Of a stretch of 60,272 bases of DNA, positions 25,365-34,384 are shown one piece after another. This DNA comes from an uncultured Lachnospiraceae bacterium (GTDB lineage Bacteria > Bacillota > Clostridia > Lachnospirales > Lachnospiraceae). The stretch covers positions 1 to 60,272 of the forward strand of contig CAJURU010000003.1 in the NCBI GenBank assembly GCA_910588845.1, given 5' to 3'. Within the stretch, counting starts at the first letter, position 1. The number at the start of each line of letters is the position of its first letter. A program made the translations under genes and the position numbers. The notes under the pieces were generated by a model. It saw only the letters and a list, made by a program, of their open reading frames with translations. It was not told where the DNA came from and searched no databases.

Positions 25365-25943
25365 TCATTTCGGCATCAACCCGAAAATCTTCGCGCCAAC
25401 GCCGTTACCGGCAGCCATCACCAGAATATAGAGCAGTGATTTCAGGCTGTAAGCGTTTGCTATCTCAAAATAGAACATGTTGGCAATGGAATGTTCAAAC
25501 CCGGACAATATAAATATCATCACAGCGGCTATCACAAATACAATATTCTTGCTTTTGTTATAATTGTCAATTGCCAGATACATCATCACGCCGCAAAATA
25601 CCGACAGTAAAAATACATGTATAAGGCTGTTATCTAATTTGTTATGTACCATCTGCGTGCTGTCAATGCCCAGATTAGCAGCTTTGGCCAACATTGCTGC
25701 AATAAATGTACCCATGAAATTGCCTGCCAATATCAGCATCATATCCGGCATCTCTCTCCACTCTTTGACAAAACCAATCTTACCCGTGTAGAGATTAAAC
25801 CCCTGCGTCACAATCGTTGACAAACCAAAACTAAAAAACAAGGAGGCCAACACCTTATTATCCACCGATAAATAAATGATGCCGCCTATACCTATCGCAA
25901 AGCCAGCGTAAATTGCCTTCACAAACATTCGCATCTTATCCAT
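25365..25943 (-). CDS. formate/nitrite transporter (FNT) family protein, short form
   Basis: Integral membrane protein of 192 residues with six hydrophobic segments. The FNT hallmarks are both present: the re-entrant loop with GFNLYTGKIGF in the first half and the central histidine in GFEHSIANMFYF in the second. FNT channels pass formate, nitrite, hydrosulfide or other small monovalent anions. At 192 residues it is shorter than most family members (250-280), because the termini are trimmed rather than because of internal loss; both half-repeats are complete. In a fermenting Clostridium formate export is likely (inference). It follows thiN after 52 bases on the same strand. Confidence 0.8.
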   Translation of the reverse strand: MDKMRMFVKAIYAGFAIGIGGIIYLSVDNKVLASLFFSFGLSTIVTQGFNLYTGKIGFVKEWREMPDMMLILAGNFMGTFIAAMLAKAANLGIDSTQMVHNKLDNSLIHVFLLSVFCGVMMYLAIDNYNKSKNIVFVIAAVMIFILSGFEHSIANMFYFEIANAYSLKSLLYILVMAAGNGVGAKIFGLMPK

Positions 25944-25995
25944 TTTTTACTCCTCTTACTCTAAAATATTTCCATCCGCACCCATACATGCGGCA

Positions 25996-26652
25996 TTAGT
26001 CTTTTGCTTCCACGACAACCAAAACGCCCTCCCGGAATGAAATCTCCGCCTCTTTAGCAACGATTTCATTGCTGACGCCCAGGGAGTGGTAACACTCCAA
26101 TGTATACTCCTCCAATGGATACTGAAACCCTGTCAGCGTCAGACCTCTGACCTGGGGCGTGAAAGGAAACAGAGACACATATTTGCCAAACTGCTGCTCT
26201 CTCCTTATCTTTATCCCCTGACAAACCATGCGGATGCGATTATTCGCATCCACCATTCTGCATTCTACTCCCTTTTCCATAGCATTCCCCAACAAATGGA
26301 GATTGCCCAGCATATGATCCAACCGGTTTCCCGTTGCACCCAAAAGATGAATAACGTCACAGCCTCTTTCCATCGCTATGCGCATGGCCAGCTCTGTGTC
26401 CGTCTCATCCTTCTCCGGCTGGAACTGTAAAATTATGGGTCTTCGGTCTTCATCCAGGCTGCGGAAATACTGTAAAATTTTCGGGTCTGCCGAGTCAAAA
26501 TCCCCTACGACATAATCTGGCGTTATCTTCTGCTGGTAGAAAAAATCCATGCCCCTGTCGGCTGCAATCAAAATGCCAAAAGAATATTTCTCGATATATG
26601 AAAGGGCAAATTCCATGTCCAGGCTCCCGCCGCTGATAATCAATGACTGCAT
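25996..26652 (-). CDS. thiN: thiamine diphosphokinase
   Basis: Transfers pyrophosphate from ATP to thiamine, giving the cofactor thiamine diphosphate. 218 residues from the ATG at 26652. Family motifs: ISGG near the N-terminus, AADRGMDFF, DYVVGDFDSAD, QPEKDETDTELA and GATGNRLDHMLGN. An in-frame start at 26706 would overlap rpe and add 18 residues that are not conserved; the chosen start gives the usual length. It is the last core gene of the murE-thiN operon, 25 bases after rpe, as in many Clostridia. Confidence 0.94.
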   Translation of the reverse strand: MQSLIISGGSLDMEFALSYIEKYSFGILIAADRGMDFFYQQKITPDYVVGDFDSADPKILQYFRSLDEDRRPIILQFQPEKDETDTELAMRIAMERGCDVIHLLGATGNRLDHMLGNLHLLGNAMEKGVECRMVDANNRIRMVCQGIKIRREQQFGKYVSLFPFTPQVRGLTLTGFQYPLEEYTLECYHSLGVSNEIVAKEAEISFREGVLVVVEAKD

Positions 26653-26677
26653 CTTTTCTCTGTCCTCTTCCCGATAC

Positions 26678-27325
26678 TTACATAACTTTAAGGAACTCTT
26701 CCACATTACTCCTCACATCCCCATGGAAAACCGCCGATCCGGCCACGATGATATTGGCCCCGGCGTCCAAGATTCCCCGCACATTTTTCAAGGTTACGCC
26801 GCCGTCCACCTCAATATCCGTCTTCAAATTGCGCTTTTCTACAATTTGCCGCAAATCGCGTATTTTCTCCGTCAGATAGGGGATATATTTCTGTCCTCCA
26901 TACCCAGGATTTACCGTCATCAACAATACCATATCCAGCTTGGGAAGAATATAGTCCAGACAGCTTAAATCGGTCGCCGGATTAAGGGCGACCGACGCCA
27001 GCACGCCGCTCTCCTTAATCTTTTCTATCGTACGGTCAAGATGGGTACACGCCTCTGCATGAACCGTAATGATATCTGCGCCGCATTCGACCATCTCATC
27101 AATCAGATGTATTGGCTCATCCATCATCAGATGCACGTCGAAAATCCGCTCCGTAAGCCCCCGGATTGATTTTATCACCGGCGTGCCAAAAGAAAGTGTA
27201 GGCACAAAATGCCCGTCCATAATATCAATATGCACATACTGCGCGCCCGCCGCGTCTATCGTCTTAATTTGTTCCCCCAGGCAGGAAATATCCGCTGCCA
27301 AAATTGATGGTGATAAACAGTTCAT
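26678..27325 (-). CDS. rpe: ribulose-phosphate 3-epimerase
   Basis: Interconverts D-ribulose 5-phosphate and D-xylulose 5-phosphate in the pentose phosphate pathway. TIM-barrel protein of 215 residues with the family motifs SPSILAAD, HIDIMDGHFVP, VHLMMDEP, VNPGYGGQKYIP and EVDGGV. Metal-binding His and Asp residues are in place. The ATG at 27325 follows AAGGAGG closely; nine upstream residues in frame are not conserved. It sits between rsgA and thiN in the long operon. Its product is the same xylulose 5-phosphate that the distant xylB makes, but here the linkage is the housekeeping operon. Confidence 0.96.
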   Translation of the reverse strand: MNCLSPSILAADISCLGEQIKTIDAAGAQYVHIDIMDGHFVPTLSFGTPVIKSIRGLTERIFDVHLMMDEPIHLIDEMVECGADIITVHAEACTHLDRTIEKIKESGVLASVALNPATDLSCLDYILPKLDMVLLMTVNPGYGGQKYIPYLTEKIRDLRQIVEKRNLKTDIEVDGGVTLKNVRGILDAGANIIVAGSAVFHGDVRSNVEEFLKVM

Positions 27326-27370
27326 CTTCCTCCTCCTTTTGCGCCTTATCATGGCTCTCCATCCTTCTAT

Positions 27371-28252
27371 TTAATTATATTTTCTGACACTTTTGAGCTC
27401 TTCATAGAGCATCACATAATCTTCATACCGCACCGGACTTACCTTTCCCTGCGCCAGAGCCGCTTTTACCCCGCAGTCCGGCTCATGGGTATGGCTGCAT
27501 CCCTGAAAACGGCAATACGGCTCATACGCTTCAAATTCCCGGAAATAACGCCCCAAATCCTCTTTGTCAATCTCTGTAAGATACAGAGAACTAAACCCGG
27601 GCGTATCCATGATATAAGTATCTTTATCAATATAAAGAAGCTGAGAATGGCGGGTCGTATGTCTTCCTCTGTCAATCTTACCACTCAGCTCCCCCGTCTC
27701 CATATCCGCCTCTGGCGAGAGTAAATTAATCAGAGAAGATTTGCCCACGCCGGAAGGCCCTGCTACCGTCGTCGTCTTGCCCGCCAGCACACGGTGGATT
27801 TCCCCTAATCCTACCTGCATCTTGGCGCTGACCGACAAAACCTGATACCCGCAAGGCCCATAGATTGCCCTGAGATTATCCAGCTCATCCGCACCCACAA
27901 GATCCTGCTTATTAAAACAGATTACCGTCTCCACCTGCCGCTGCTCCATCGTAATCAAAAAGCGGTCCAGCAGATTAAAATTGGGTTTCGGCTTATCCGC
28001 GGCAAAAATTACCAGCGCCTGATCAACGTTTGCCACCGCCGGTCGGATCAGCTCATTTTTCCTGGTGAGGACCCCGGTGATATTTCCTTTCATCTTCCGG
28101 GAGTCAAGCAGTTCTATCTCAACATTGTCCCCCACCAGGGGTTTTATTTTTTCTTTTCGGAAAATTCCTTTTGGCTTGCACTCGATGATTCCCATTCCTG
28201 CCGCATATACATAGTAGAAACCGGCAATCCCTTTTACAATCTTACCCTGCAT
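27371..28252 (-). CDS. rsgA: ribosome small subunit-dependent GTPase A
   Basis: Circularly permuted GTPase that checks maturation of the 30S subunit. An N-terminal OB-fold is followed by the permuted G motifs: NKQD (G4), then G1 GPSGVGKSS, then DTPGF (G3), and a C-terminal zinc-binding region with Cys and His residues (CRFQGCSHTHEPDCGVKAA). 293 residues, normal length. Part of the long operon between prkC and rpe, with 12 bases from prkC and 45 to rpe. Confidence 0.96.
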   Translation of the reverse strand: MQGKIVKGIAGFYYVYAAGMGIIECKPKGIFRKEKIKPLVGDNVEIELLDSRKMKGNITGVLTRKNELIRPAVANVDQALVIFAADKPKPNFNLLDRFLITMEQRQVETVICFNKQDLVGADELDNLRAIYGPCGYQVLSVSAKMQVGLGEIHRVLAGKTTTVAGPSGVGKSSLINLLSPEADMETGELSGKIDRGRHTTRHSQLLYIDKDTYIMDTPGFSSLYLTEIDKEDLGRYFREFEAYEPYCRFQGCSHTHEPDCGVKAALAQGKVSPVRYEDYVMLYEELKSVRKYN

Positions 28253-28264
28253 ATATTGGCTTCC

Positions 28265-30364
28265 TTAATTCTGCGTAAATGTGATATCATCTATCTCCGT
28301 TGTCTGTGTCTGAATAACGTCTACACCCTCGTCATCCAAATAATGCCATTCCCAGTCAATGATAATATAACCGTGAGAGCTATTCTCAATATTACCCTGG
28401 GTGATGGAAAATGGGAAAGAAGTAGCTGTCCAGGTATTGATTACATCCTCGCCCTCAGATCTGTACAGGGTAATTACTGCCTGTATGCTGGTAGCATCCG
28501 CCGGAATCTCCGGCAGCTTGTTAATCGAATAGTTATTCAGTGAGTAGAACGTACTCTTTCTGCCAAGGCTGATAACCAGCGTTACGGTCGCTCCTTTTTC
28601 CACAGACTTTCCTTCCACGATACTCTGGCTGATAACGTTTCCCTCCGGCACATCGTTACTGTAATCCGAGGTAGTCGTCACATTGAGCCCCAGGTTTGAT
28701 AATGCCGCCCTGGCTTCCGCCTCCGGCTTGTTGAGAACATTTATCATTACAATAGGTTCAACACCCCGGCTCACATTGATGGTGACCGTGTCTCCTTTTT
28801 TCGCTTTGCTGCCGGCCTCCGGGCTCTGCGATATTACCGTCCCGTTTGCCACTGTCTCGCTGTACTCAAAATTAACGTTTGCAATAAACCCATTTTCTGT
28901 CAGCTTCGCCTCAGCAGTCTCCTTGTCAAGTCCCGTCACGCTGGGCACGTCAACTTCTCCTACGCCGCTGCTAATCGTAACCAAAATCGTTGTATTCTTA
29001 TCTACCTTAACGCCAACCTCAACACTCTGCCCGACAATCTGCCCCTGCGCATAAGTATCTGAGGATTCCTCGCCTGCTTTATCAATGCCAAGGCCAATAC
29101 TATTCAAGGCGTCTTTTGCCTCTTCAAATGTCTTGCCCTTTACGTCAATCATTTCTACCTGTTCTTCTTGATCTTTCGTATCCTCCGCTTCGTCCTCAGG
29201 CTCAATGATCTCTTCCTGCTTGTCCTGCTCCTTATCTTTTCTGTCGCTTCCGCCAAAACGGAACAAGCCGAAAAAGCTGCCCACAATATAAATAATAATA
29301 GCAACGATAATGACAGCGGCCACAATGCCCATAATCGTCACTGCCTTTTCCATCTTGGGATTGAGGAATCCGCTATCGTCTTCTTCCTCCTCTTCTTCCT
29401 GTTCCTCCTCTTTTGCGGGCTCCTCAGCAGCGTCCTCGTAATACATGTTCCGCGTCTGCTCTTTAATACTCTCAACTTCTTCCTGTTTCATCACCCTGGT
29501 CTTGTCCTGCTGCCCTACCGGAACCATCACCACGAAATCCTCATTAGGGCTGATTAATGCCTTTTTCAAATCAATCAGCAGATCCCCAATACTGTCATAC
29601 CGCCGATCCGGGCTCTTCTGCGTACATTTTATAATAATCTTCTCTAAACTGACGGGTAAATCCGGCGCATAGGCGCTGGGCCTTACCATCTCCTCCTGCA
29701 AATGCTGGATAGCGATTGCCACCGTTGATTCCCCGTCAAACGGCACCCGGCCGGTTACCATCTCATACATGACAATTCCCAGCGAATAAATATCGCTCTT
29801 ACCATCCACAAAGCCGTTGCGCGCCTGCTCTGGGGAAGCGTAATGCACCGAACCCATCACATCCGAATTGATGGTATTACTGCTGGCTGCCCGTGCAATT
29901 CCGAAATCCGTCACCTTGACCTTGCCTTCCGTGGAAATAATGATATTCTGCGGCTTAATATCACGGTGAATAATATGCTTGTTATGCGCCGCCTCAATGC
30001 CCCTTCCTACCTGGATGGCAATGCTCACCGCCTCCTTAAAGGAAAGCTGGCCTTTCTTCTCTATATAAGTCTTTAACGTGATGCCTTCCACATACTCCAT
30101 GACAATATAATGAATGGCATTCTCGCTTCCTACGTCATAAATATTAACAATATTGGGATGCTCAAGTCCCGCTGCCGACTGCGCTTCCGTGCGGAACTTC
30201 GTCACAAAATTCACATCCTCGGAAAATTCCTGCTTGAGCACTTTAATGCCCACAAAACGCCCCAGCGTATGATCTTTTGCCTTGTAGACGTCAGCCATAC
30301 CTCCGGTTCCTACTTTCCCTACGATCTCATATCTATCTGCAATAAAGGTTCCCTCTTTTAACAT
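28265..30364 (-). CDS. prkC: Stk1-family PASTA-domain Ser/Thr kinase
   Basis: Membrane Ser/Thr kinase of 699 residues that senses peptidoglycan fragments and phosphorylates proteins of cell-wall growth, translation and spore germination. Kinase domain about 6-270 (GTGGMADVYKA P-loop, VGIKVL lysine, HRDIKPQN catalytic loop, DFGIA). An acidic Glu-rich juxtamembrane segment follows, then one transmembrane helix about 345-370 and three PASTA repeats about 405-605. A C-terminal extracellular domain of about 95 residues with no recognised family follows. The ATG at 30364 follows GGAGG by five bases. Its phosphatase gene stp lies just upstream: the standard kinase/phosphatase pair. Confidence 0.95.
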   Translation of the reverse strand: MLKEGTFIADRYEIVGKVGTGGMADVYKAKDHTLGRFVGIKVLKQEFSEDVNFVTKFRTEAQSAAGLEHPNIVNIYDVGSENAIHYIVMEYVEGITLKTYIEKKGQLSFKEAVSIAIQVGRGIEAAHNKHIIHRDIKPQNIIISTEGKVKVTDFGIARAASSNTINSDVMGSVHYASPEQARNGFVDGKSDIYSLGIVMYEMVTGRVPFDGESTVAIAIQHLQEEMVRPSAYAPDLPVSLEKIIIKCTQKSPDRRYDSIGDLLIDLKKALISPNEDFVVMVPVGQQDKTRVMKQEEVESIKEQTRNMYYEDAAEEPAKEEEQEEEEEEDDSGFLNPKMEKAVTIMGIVAAVIIVAIIIYIVGSFFGLFRFGGSDRKDKEQDKQEEIIEPEDEAEDTKDQEEQVEMIDVKGKTFEEAKDALNSIGLGIDKAGEESSDTYAQGQIVGQSVEVGVKVDKNTTILVTISSGVGEVDVPSVTGLDKETAEAKLTENGFIANVNFEYSETVANGTVISQSPEAGSKAKKGDTVTINVSRGVEPIVMINVLNKPEAEARAALSNLGLNVTTTSDYSNDVPEGNVISQSIVEGKSVEKGATVTLVISLGRKSTFYSLNNYSINKLPEIPADATSIQAVITLYRSEGEDVINTWTATSFPFSITQGNIENSSHGYIIIDWEWHYLDDEGVDVIQTQTTEIDDITFTQN

Positions 30365-30380
30365 TCTTACCTCCAACATC

Positions 30381-31109
30381 CTACCACATAAACGGTTCCG
30401 TCAATATAACTGTGATATTGTCATTGCCTCCATATTGGTTCGCCACATCTACCAGCGTATCAACAATGCTGCCACTATCCGTTCCAGCCTTGATAATTTC
30501 AAAAATCTCTCTATCTTCCAGCATATCTGTCAATCCGTCAGAACACATTAAAATCCTGTCGTTCTCCCGCAAATCAACTTCAAAGAAATCCACCTCTATT
30601 TCCGGCCCTCCGCCCACTGCGCGCGTGATAATATTACGGTCGGGATGAATCCGCGCTATTTCCGGTCTCAATTCTCCGCGGCGCACCATCTCCTGCACAT
30701 AGGAATGGTCTTTTGTAATCTGCTCCAAATATTCTCCAACAATATACAGGCGGCTGTCGCCTACGTTCGCCACACACAATTCACTGCCAATGACAGTTGC
30801 CGCCACAACGGTTGTCCCCATCCCTTCCAGATCAATATCTGTCCCGGATTTCTCTACCACCGCTTGGTTCGCCTTCCATATAGCGTCCCGCAAAATCACG
30901 ATGGGCGATGTCTCCCGGCTTGCCTGCACGGAATGTACAATCGTCTCCGCTGTATAACGCGAAGCGTAATCCCCTGCATTATGGCCGCCCATACCGTCTG
31001 CTAACACATACAGATTCGGCAGGTTTCCAACCGGCATCTCGGAGGTATACATATAGTCCTGATTCATTTCCCGTCTTCTCCCCATATCCGTCCTGGAAAA
31101 TGCCCTCAT
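30381..31109 (-). CDS. stp: PP2C-family Ser/Thr phosphatase (Stp/PrpC)
   Basis: Metal-dependent phosphatase of 242 residues that reverses the action of PrkC. PP2C motifs: RREMNQDY near the N-terminus, LADGMGGHNAGDYAS, GDSRLY, LMCSDGLTDML and GGNDNITVIL. The ATG at 31109 has GGAAGG seven bases upstream; an in-frame extension of 26 residues to 31187 has no support. It is cytoplasmic, with 16 bases to prkC. Confidence 0.95.
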   Translation of the reverse strand: MRAFSRTDMGRRREMNQDYMYTSEMPVGNLPNLYVLADGMGGHNAGDYASRYTAETIVHSVQASRETSPIVILRDAIWKANQAVVEKSGTDIDLEGMGTTVVAATVIGSELCVANVGDSRLYIVGEYLEQITKDHSYVQEMVRRGELRPEIARIHPDRNIITRAVGGGPEIEVDFFEVDLRENDRILMCSDGLTDMLEDREIFEIIKAGTDSGSIVDTLVDVANQYGGNDNITVILTEPFMW

Positions 31110-31231
31110 GGTTTTGCCTTCCTTTCTTCCAACAATTCTGAACATACATAGATATTTTAGCACAATGCTTTTAAAAGAACAAGTCATACTTACCTTGAGC
31201 CACGGAAATCAATTTTCAAAATTGATTTCCG

Positions 31232-32287
31232 TTACTCGTTCATCTGTCTTCTTCTGAGCTGGCCGCAGGCGCCGTCAATATCCCTTCCCATCTCTCTTCG
31301 CACCGTCACCGTTATCCCATGCTTTTCAAGCATCTGCTTAAAATTCAAGACTGACTGCCCGTCAGGCTGCACATACGCCCTCTCCTTAATCGGATTGACC
31401 GGAATCAAATTTACATGGCAGTTTAATCCCTGAATCAGCCGCGCAAGCTGCCTCGCATCCTGCGGCTGGTCATTAACCCCGCCCACCAGGCTGTATTCAA
31501 ACGTGATACGGCGCCCGGTCTGCACGAAATAATCTTCACACGCTTTCATCAATTCGTCAATCCCATATTTTCTTGCCACCGGCATCAATTCCTCACGCTT
31601 TTCCTGCGAAGAGGCGTGAAGCGAAATCGCCAGCGTAATCTGAAGCTTCTCCCCGGCAAGTTTTCGCATATTGGGCACAATCCCGCAAGTTGATACCGTA
31701 ATATTGCGCTGGCTGACATTAAGTCCATTCTCATCCGAAAGCAATTCTAAGAATTTTAACAAATTATCATAATTATCCAAGGGCTCCCCTGTCCCCATCA
31801 CAACCACATGGGATACCCGCTCGCCGATATCCTCCTGAATCCGATATATCTGATCAAGCATTTCTGCCGGAGTTAGATTACGCGCAAGACCATCCAAAGT
31901 GGACGCGCAGAAACGGCAGCCCATACGACAGCCTGCCTGTGAGGAAATGCATACGCTGTTACCATGTTTATATTTCATGCGCACGCTCTCAATCATATTC
32001 CCATCCGCCAGCTCAAAGAGATATTTTGCCGTACCGTCTAATTTAGAACGCTGTACCAGCTTCTGCCTAAGGACTGTCAGCTCAAAGCATTCCTTCAATT
32101 TTTCTTTGAGACTTTTGGAAATATTGCTCATTTCATCAAACGTTGCTGCATGACTGACATGCATCCAGTGATAAACCTGCCTTGCCCGAAAAGGTTTTTC
32201 CCCTAAAGACACGAAAAGATTCTCCAGTTCCTTTTGATTCAACGATTTAATATCATGTTTTACAGAGTATTGCATTTCCTGTTCCAT
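31232..32287 (-). CDS. rlmN: 23S rRNA (adenine2503-C2)-methyltransferase
   Basis: Radical SAM enzyme that methylates C2 of A2503 in 23S rRNA and of A37 in some tRNAs. The cluster motif CxxxCxxC is at Cys120, Cys124 and Cys127 (CRMGCRFC). GEPLDNYDN follows, and the methyl-carrying Cys is Cys341 in GACGQL. 351 residues, normal length. It belongs to the long minus-strand operon between rsmB and stp. The Cfr resistance paralogue is unlikely given this position in the conserved order. Confidence 0.95.
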   Translation of the reverse strand: MEQEMQYSVKHDIKSLNQKELENLFVSLGEKPFRARQVYHWMHVSHAATFDEMSNISKSLKEKLKECFELTVLRQKLVQRSKLDGTAKYLFELADGNMIESVRMKYKHGNSVCISSQAGCRMGCRFCASTLDGLARNLTPAEMLDQIYRIQEDIGERVSHVVVMGTGEPLDNYDNLLKFLELLSDENGLNVSQRNITVSTCGIVPNMRKLAGEKLQITLAISLHASSQEKREELMPVARKYGIDELMKACEDYFVQTGRRITFEYSLVGGVNDQPQDARQLARLIQGLNCHVNLIPVNPIKERAYVQPDGQSVLNFKQMLEKHGITVTVRREMGRDIDGACGQLRRRQMNE

Positions 32288-32347
32288 TCTCCGCCTGCTT
32301 TCCGTTAAAATATCCGGCTGCCCACTATGCTTCGTTTCCAGCCGTTC

Positions 32348-33676
32348 TCACTGCTTTTTCAGCTTTGCCAGGAAGAAACCGTCGTTTTGCCCTTTCCTTG
32401 GCAAAATCTGCCGCTGCCTCTCCAGCTGGAAATCGGGATGATCTTTGAGAAACCATTTGACATTTTCCTCATTTTCCATAAGGTTAATCGTACAAGTACT
32501 GTACATCAGGATACCATGCGGTTTCACATACTGCTGCACGGTATGTAAGATTTCACGCTGCAACCTGCACAACTCCTGACATTCTCTGGGGGTTACCCTG
32601 TATTTGATATCCGCTTTCCTGCCAAGGACGCCCAGACCTGAACAGGGCAAATCCGCGACAACGATATCGGCTCTCCCAATCTGCGCTTCGTCCAGGTTCC
32701 TGGCGTCCGCCTGTACGGCCCGTATATTAGGAAGCCCGCATCTGCCTATGTTTTCCTCAATCAGAGAAACTTTATATTCTGTCAAATCCCTGGCTTCCAC
32801 CGTACCAGGAACGACGTCCTGCTGATTCTCCGCCTGCCAGAGCATCTCCGCCAGATGAATGCTCTTGCCGCCAGGCGCCGCGCAGACGTCGAGAATATAA
32901 TCTCCCGGCTTGGGCTGCGCCCACAGCGCCACCTGCATGGAACTTACATCCTGCACATAAAATTTCCCTGCCCGAAATGAAGGAAGTTTGCCCAGGAAAT
33001 CATAATTTTCCAGATACAAAGCTCCCGGAAACGCTTCATTATCCCGCACAGTGACGCCCTCCAATGCAAGCTCCCGCCTGAGTTCTTCCTTCGTTGATTT
33101 CAGGGGATTGACGCGCACGGAAGTCGGAGGCTCCAAAAGGAACGCCCCCAGAAATTCTTCCATCTGCTGCTGCGAATACGTCTCCCTCCACATTTCTATC
33201 ATCCACTCCGGTATGGAATATTTTACGGAGAAATACTGTATAGGGCTCTGCTTTGCGTCCGGCAGGGACACGTTATCTAAATTGCGGCTGATATTTCTGA
33301 GCACGCCGTTTACAAAACCGCTCAAATTCTGGAACCCTCGCTTCCTGGCGAGCTTTACCGCCTCATTGCAGGTAGCCGACGGCGGGATGGCGTCCATAAA
33401 TTTCAGCTCATAGACGCCTATACGCAATATACAGCGGATATGTGGCTTCATCTTATTCACTTTTACTTTGGAAAATTGATTAATTACATAATCAATCCAA
33501 ATCATGTGCTCCAACGTTCCTTCGCACACGCGTTTTAAAAAATTCCTCTCATGCTTTCCCAGATATTGGTACTTGTCCATCATATCCCGGATAACCGTAT
33601 GGCTGTACTCCTGATCCCTGGTTACAGCGAGAAGAACTTCCAACACCAGTTCCCGCAAATTTACCTCAGTCGTCAT
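32348..33676 (-). CDS. rsmB: 16S rRNA (cytosine967-C5)-methyltransferase
   Basis: SAM-dependent rRNA methyltransferase of 442 residues. An N-terminal NusB-like RNA-binding domain (about 1-140) is followed by the methyltransferase domain with DVCAAPGGKSIHLAE (SAM site), ADLPCSGLGVLGRKADIKYR and the catalytic Cys in YSTCTI. The ATG at 33676 has GGAGG five bases upstream and overlaps the zinc peptidase gene's end by 11 bases. Part of the conserved fmt-rsmB-rlmN-stp-prkC order. Confidence 0.95.
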   Translation of the reverse strand: MTTEVNLRELVLEVLLAVTRDQEYSHTVIRDMMDKYQYLGKHERNFLKRVCEGTLEHMIWIDYVINQFSKVKVNKMKPHIRCILRIGVYELKFMDAIPPSATCNEAVKLARKRGFQNLSGFVNGVLRNISRNLDNVSLPDAKQSPIQYFSVKYSIPEWMIEMWRETYSQQQMEEFLGAFLLEPPTSVRVNPLKSTKEELRRELALEGVTVRDNEAFPGALYLENYDFLGKLPSFRAGKFYVQDVSSMQVALWAQPKPGDYILDVCAAPGGKSIHLAEMLWQAENQQDVVPGTVEARDLTEYKVSLIEENIGRCGLPNIRAVQADARNLDEAQIGRADIVVADLPCSGLGVLGRKADIKYRVTPRECQELCRLQREILHTVQQYVKPHGILMYSTCTINLMENEENVKWFLKDHPDFQLERQRQILPRKGQNDGFFLAKLKKQ

Positions 33677-34379
33677 TTCTTCCTCCGAACAGCAACACGA
33701 GGCGCAAAAGCTGTAAAATAGCGGCTGCCGCGCCCGCCACATAGGTCAGCGCTGCCGCGCCGAGCACTTTTCTTGTACTTCTCAATTCCTGTGAATCCAG
33801 AATACCGGTCTCGCCTAAAATGCGCACCGCCCTTCTGGAAGCGTTAAATTCTACCGGAAGCGTCACCAGTTGAAACATTACGGCCAGAGAGAAACAGATA
33901 ATGCCAATATCAATCAACAGCGTTCCCGTATTGCTGCTGATAAACATTCCAATAATAATCAACGGCCATGCCGCCGCCGAACCGAAATTCGCCACCGGTA
34001 CGATGGCCCCGCGAATTGTCAGGGGGGCATAAGATTTCTGGTGCTGAATGGCATGTCCGCATTCATGCGCCGCCACGCCCACAGCCGCCACGGAAGCCGA
34101 ACCGTAAGTACTATCGGAAAGACGCAGTACCTTGCGCCTGGGATCATAATGGTCTGTCAAATCCCCGGAAACGTGCTCGATACTCACGTCATGAATGCCC
34201 GCTGCGCGCAGAATGCGCTCCGCCGCCTGCGCTCCGGTCATGCCTGACATGCTGCGCACCCGGTTATATTTGCGGAAGGTAAGTTTCACCCGCGCAGACG
34301 CCGCCAGACAAATTAATGCGCCAATAATCACTAAAATATATGTTGGGTCAAAATAAAATCCATATCCGTAAAATGGCAT
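33666..34379 (-). CDS. YugP-family zinc metallopeptidase
   Basis: Membrane-associated putative zinc protease of 237 residues. One N-terminal helix (TYILVIIGALICLAASA), the zinc motif HECGH in GVAAHECGHAIQH, and two or three C-terminal hydrophobic segments. The ATG at 34379 has AAGGAG eight bases upstream. A 55-residue in-frame extension overlaps fmt and is not real. Proteins of this family lie between fmt and rsmB in many Clostridia; substrates are not established. The start codon is six bases from the fmt stop. Confidence 0.87.
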   Translation of the reverse strand: MPFYGYGFYFDPTYILVIIGALICLAASARVKLTFRKYNRVRSMSGMTGAQAAERILRAAGIHDVSIEHVSGDLTDHYDPRRKVLRLSDSTYGSASVAAVGVAAHECGHAIQHQKSYAPLTIRGAIVPVANFGSAAAWPLIIIGMFISSNTGTLLIDIGIICFSLAVMFQLVTLPVEFNASRRAVRILGETGILDSQELRSTRKVLGAAALTYVAGAAAAILQLLRLVLLFGGRNDD

Positions 34380-34384
34380 ACGAA

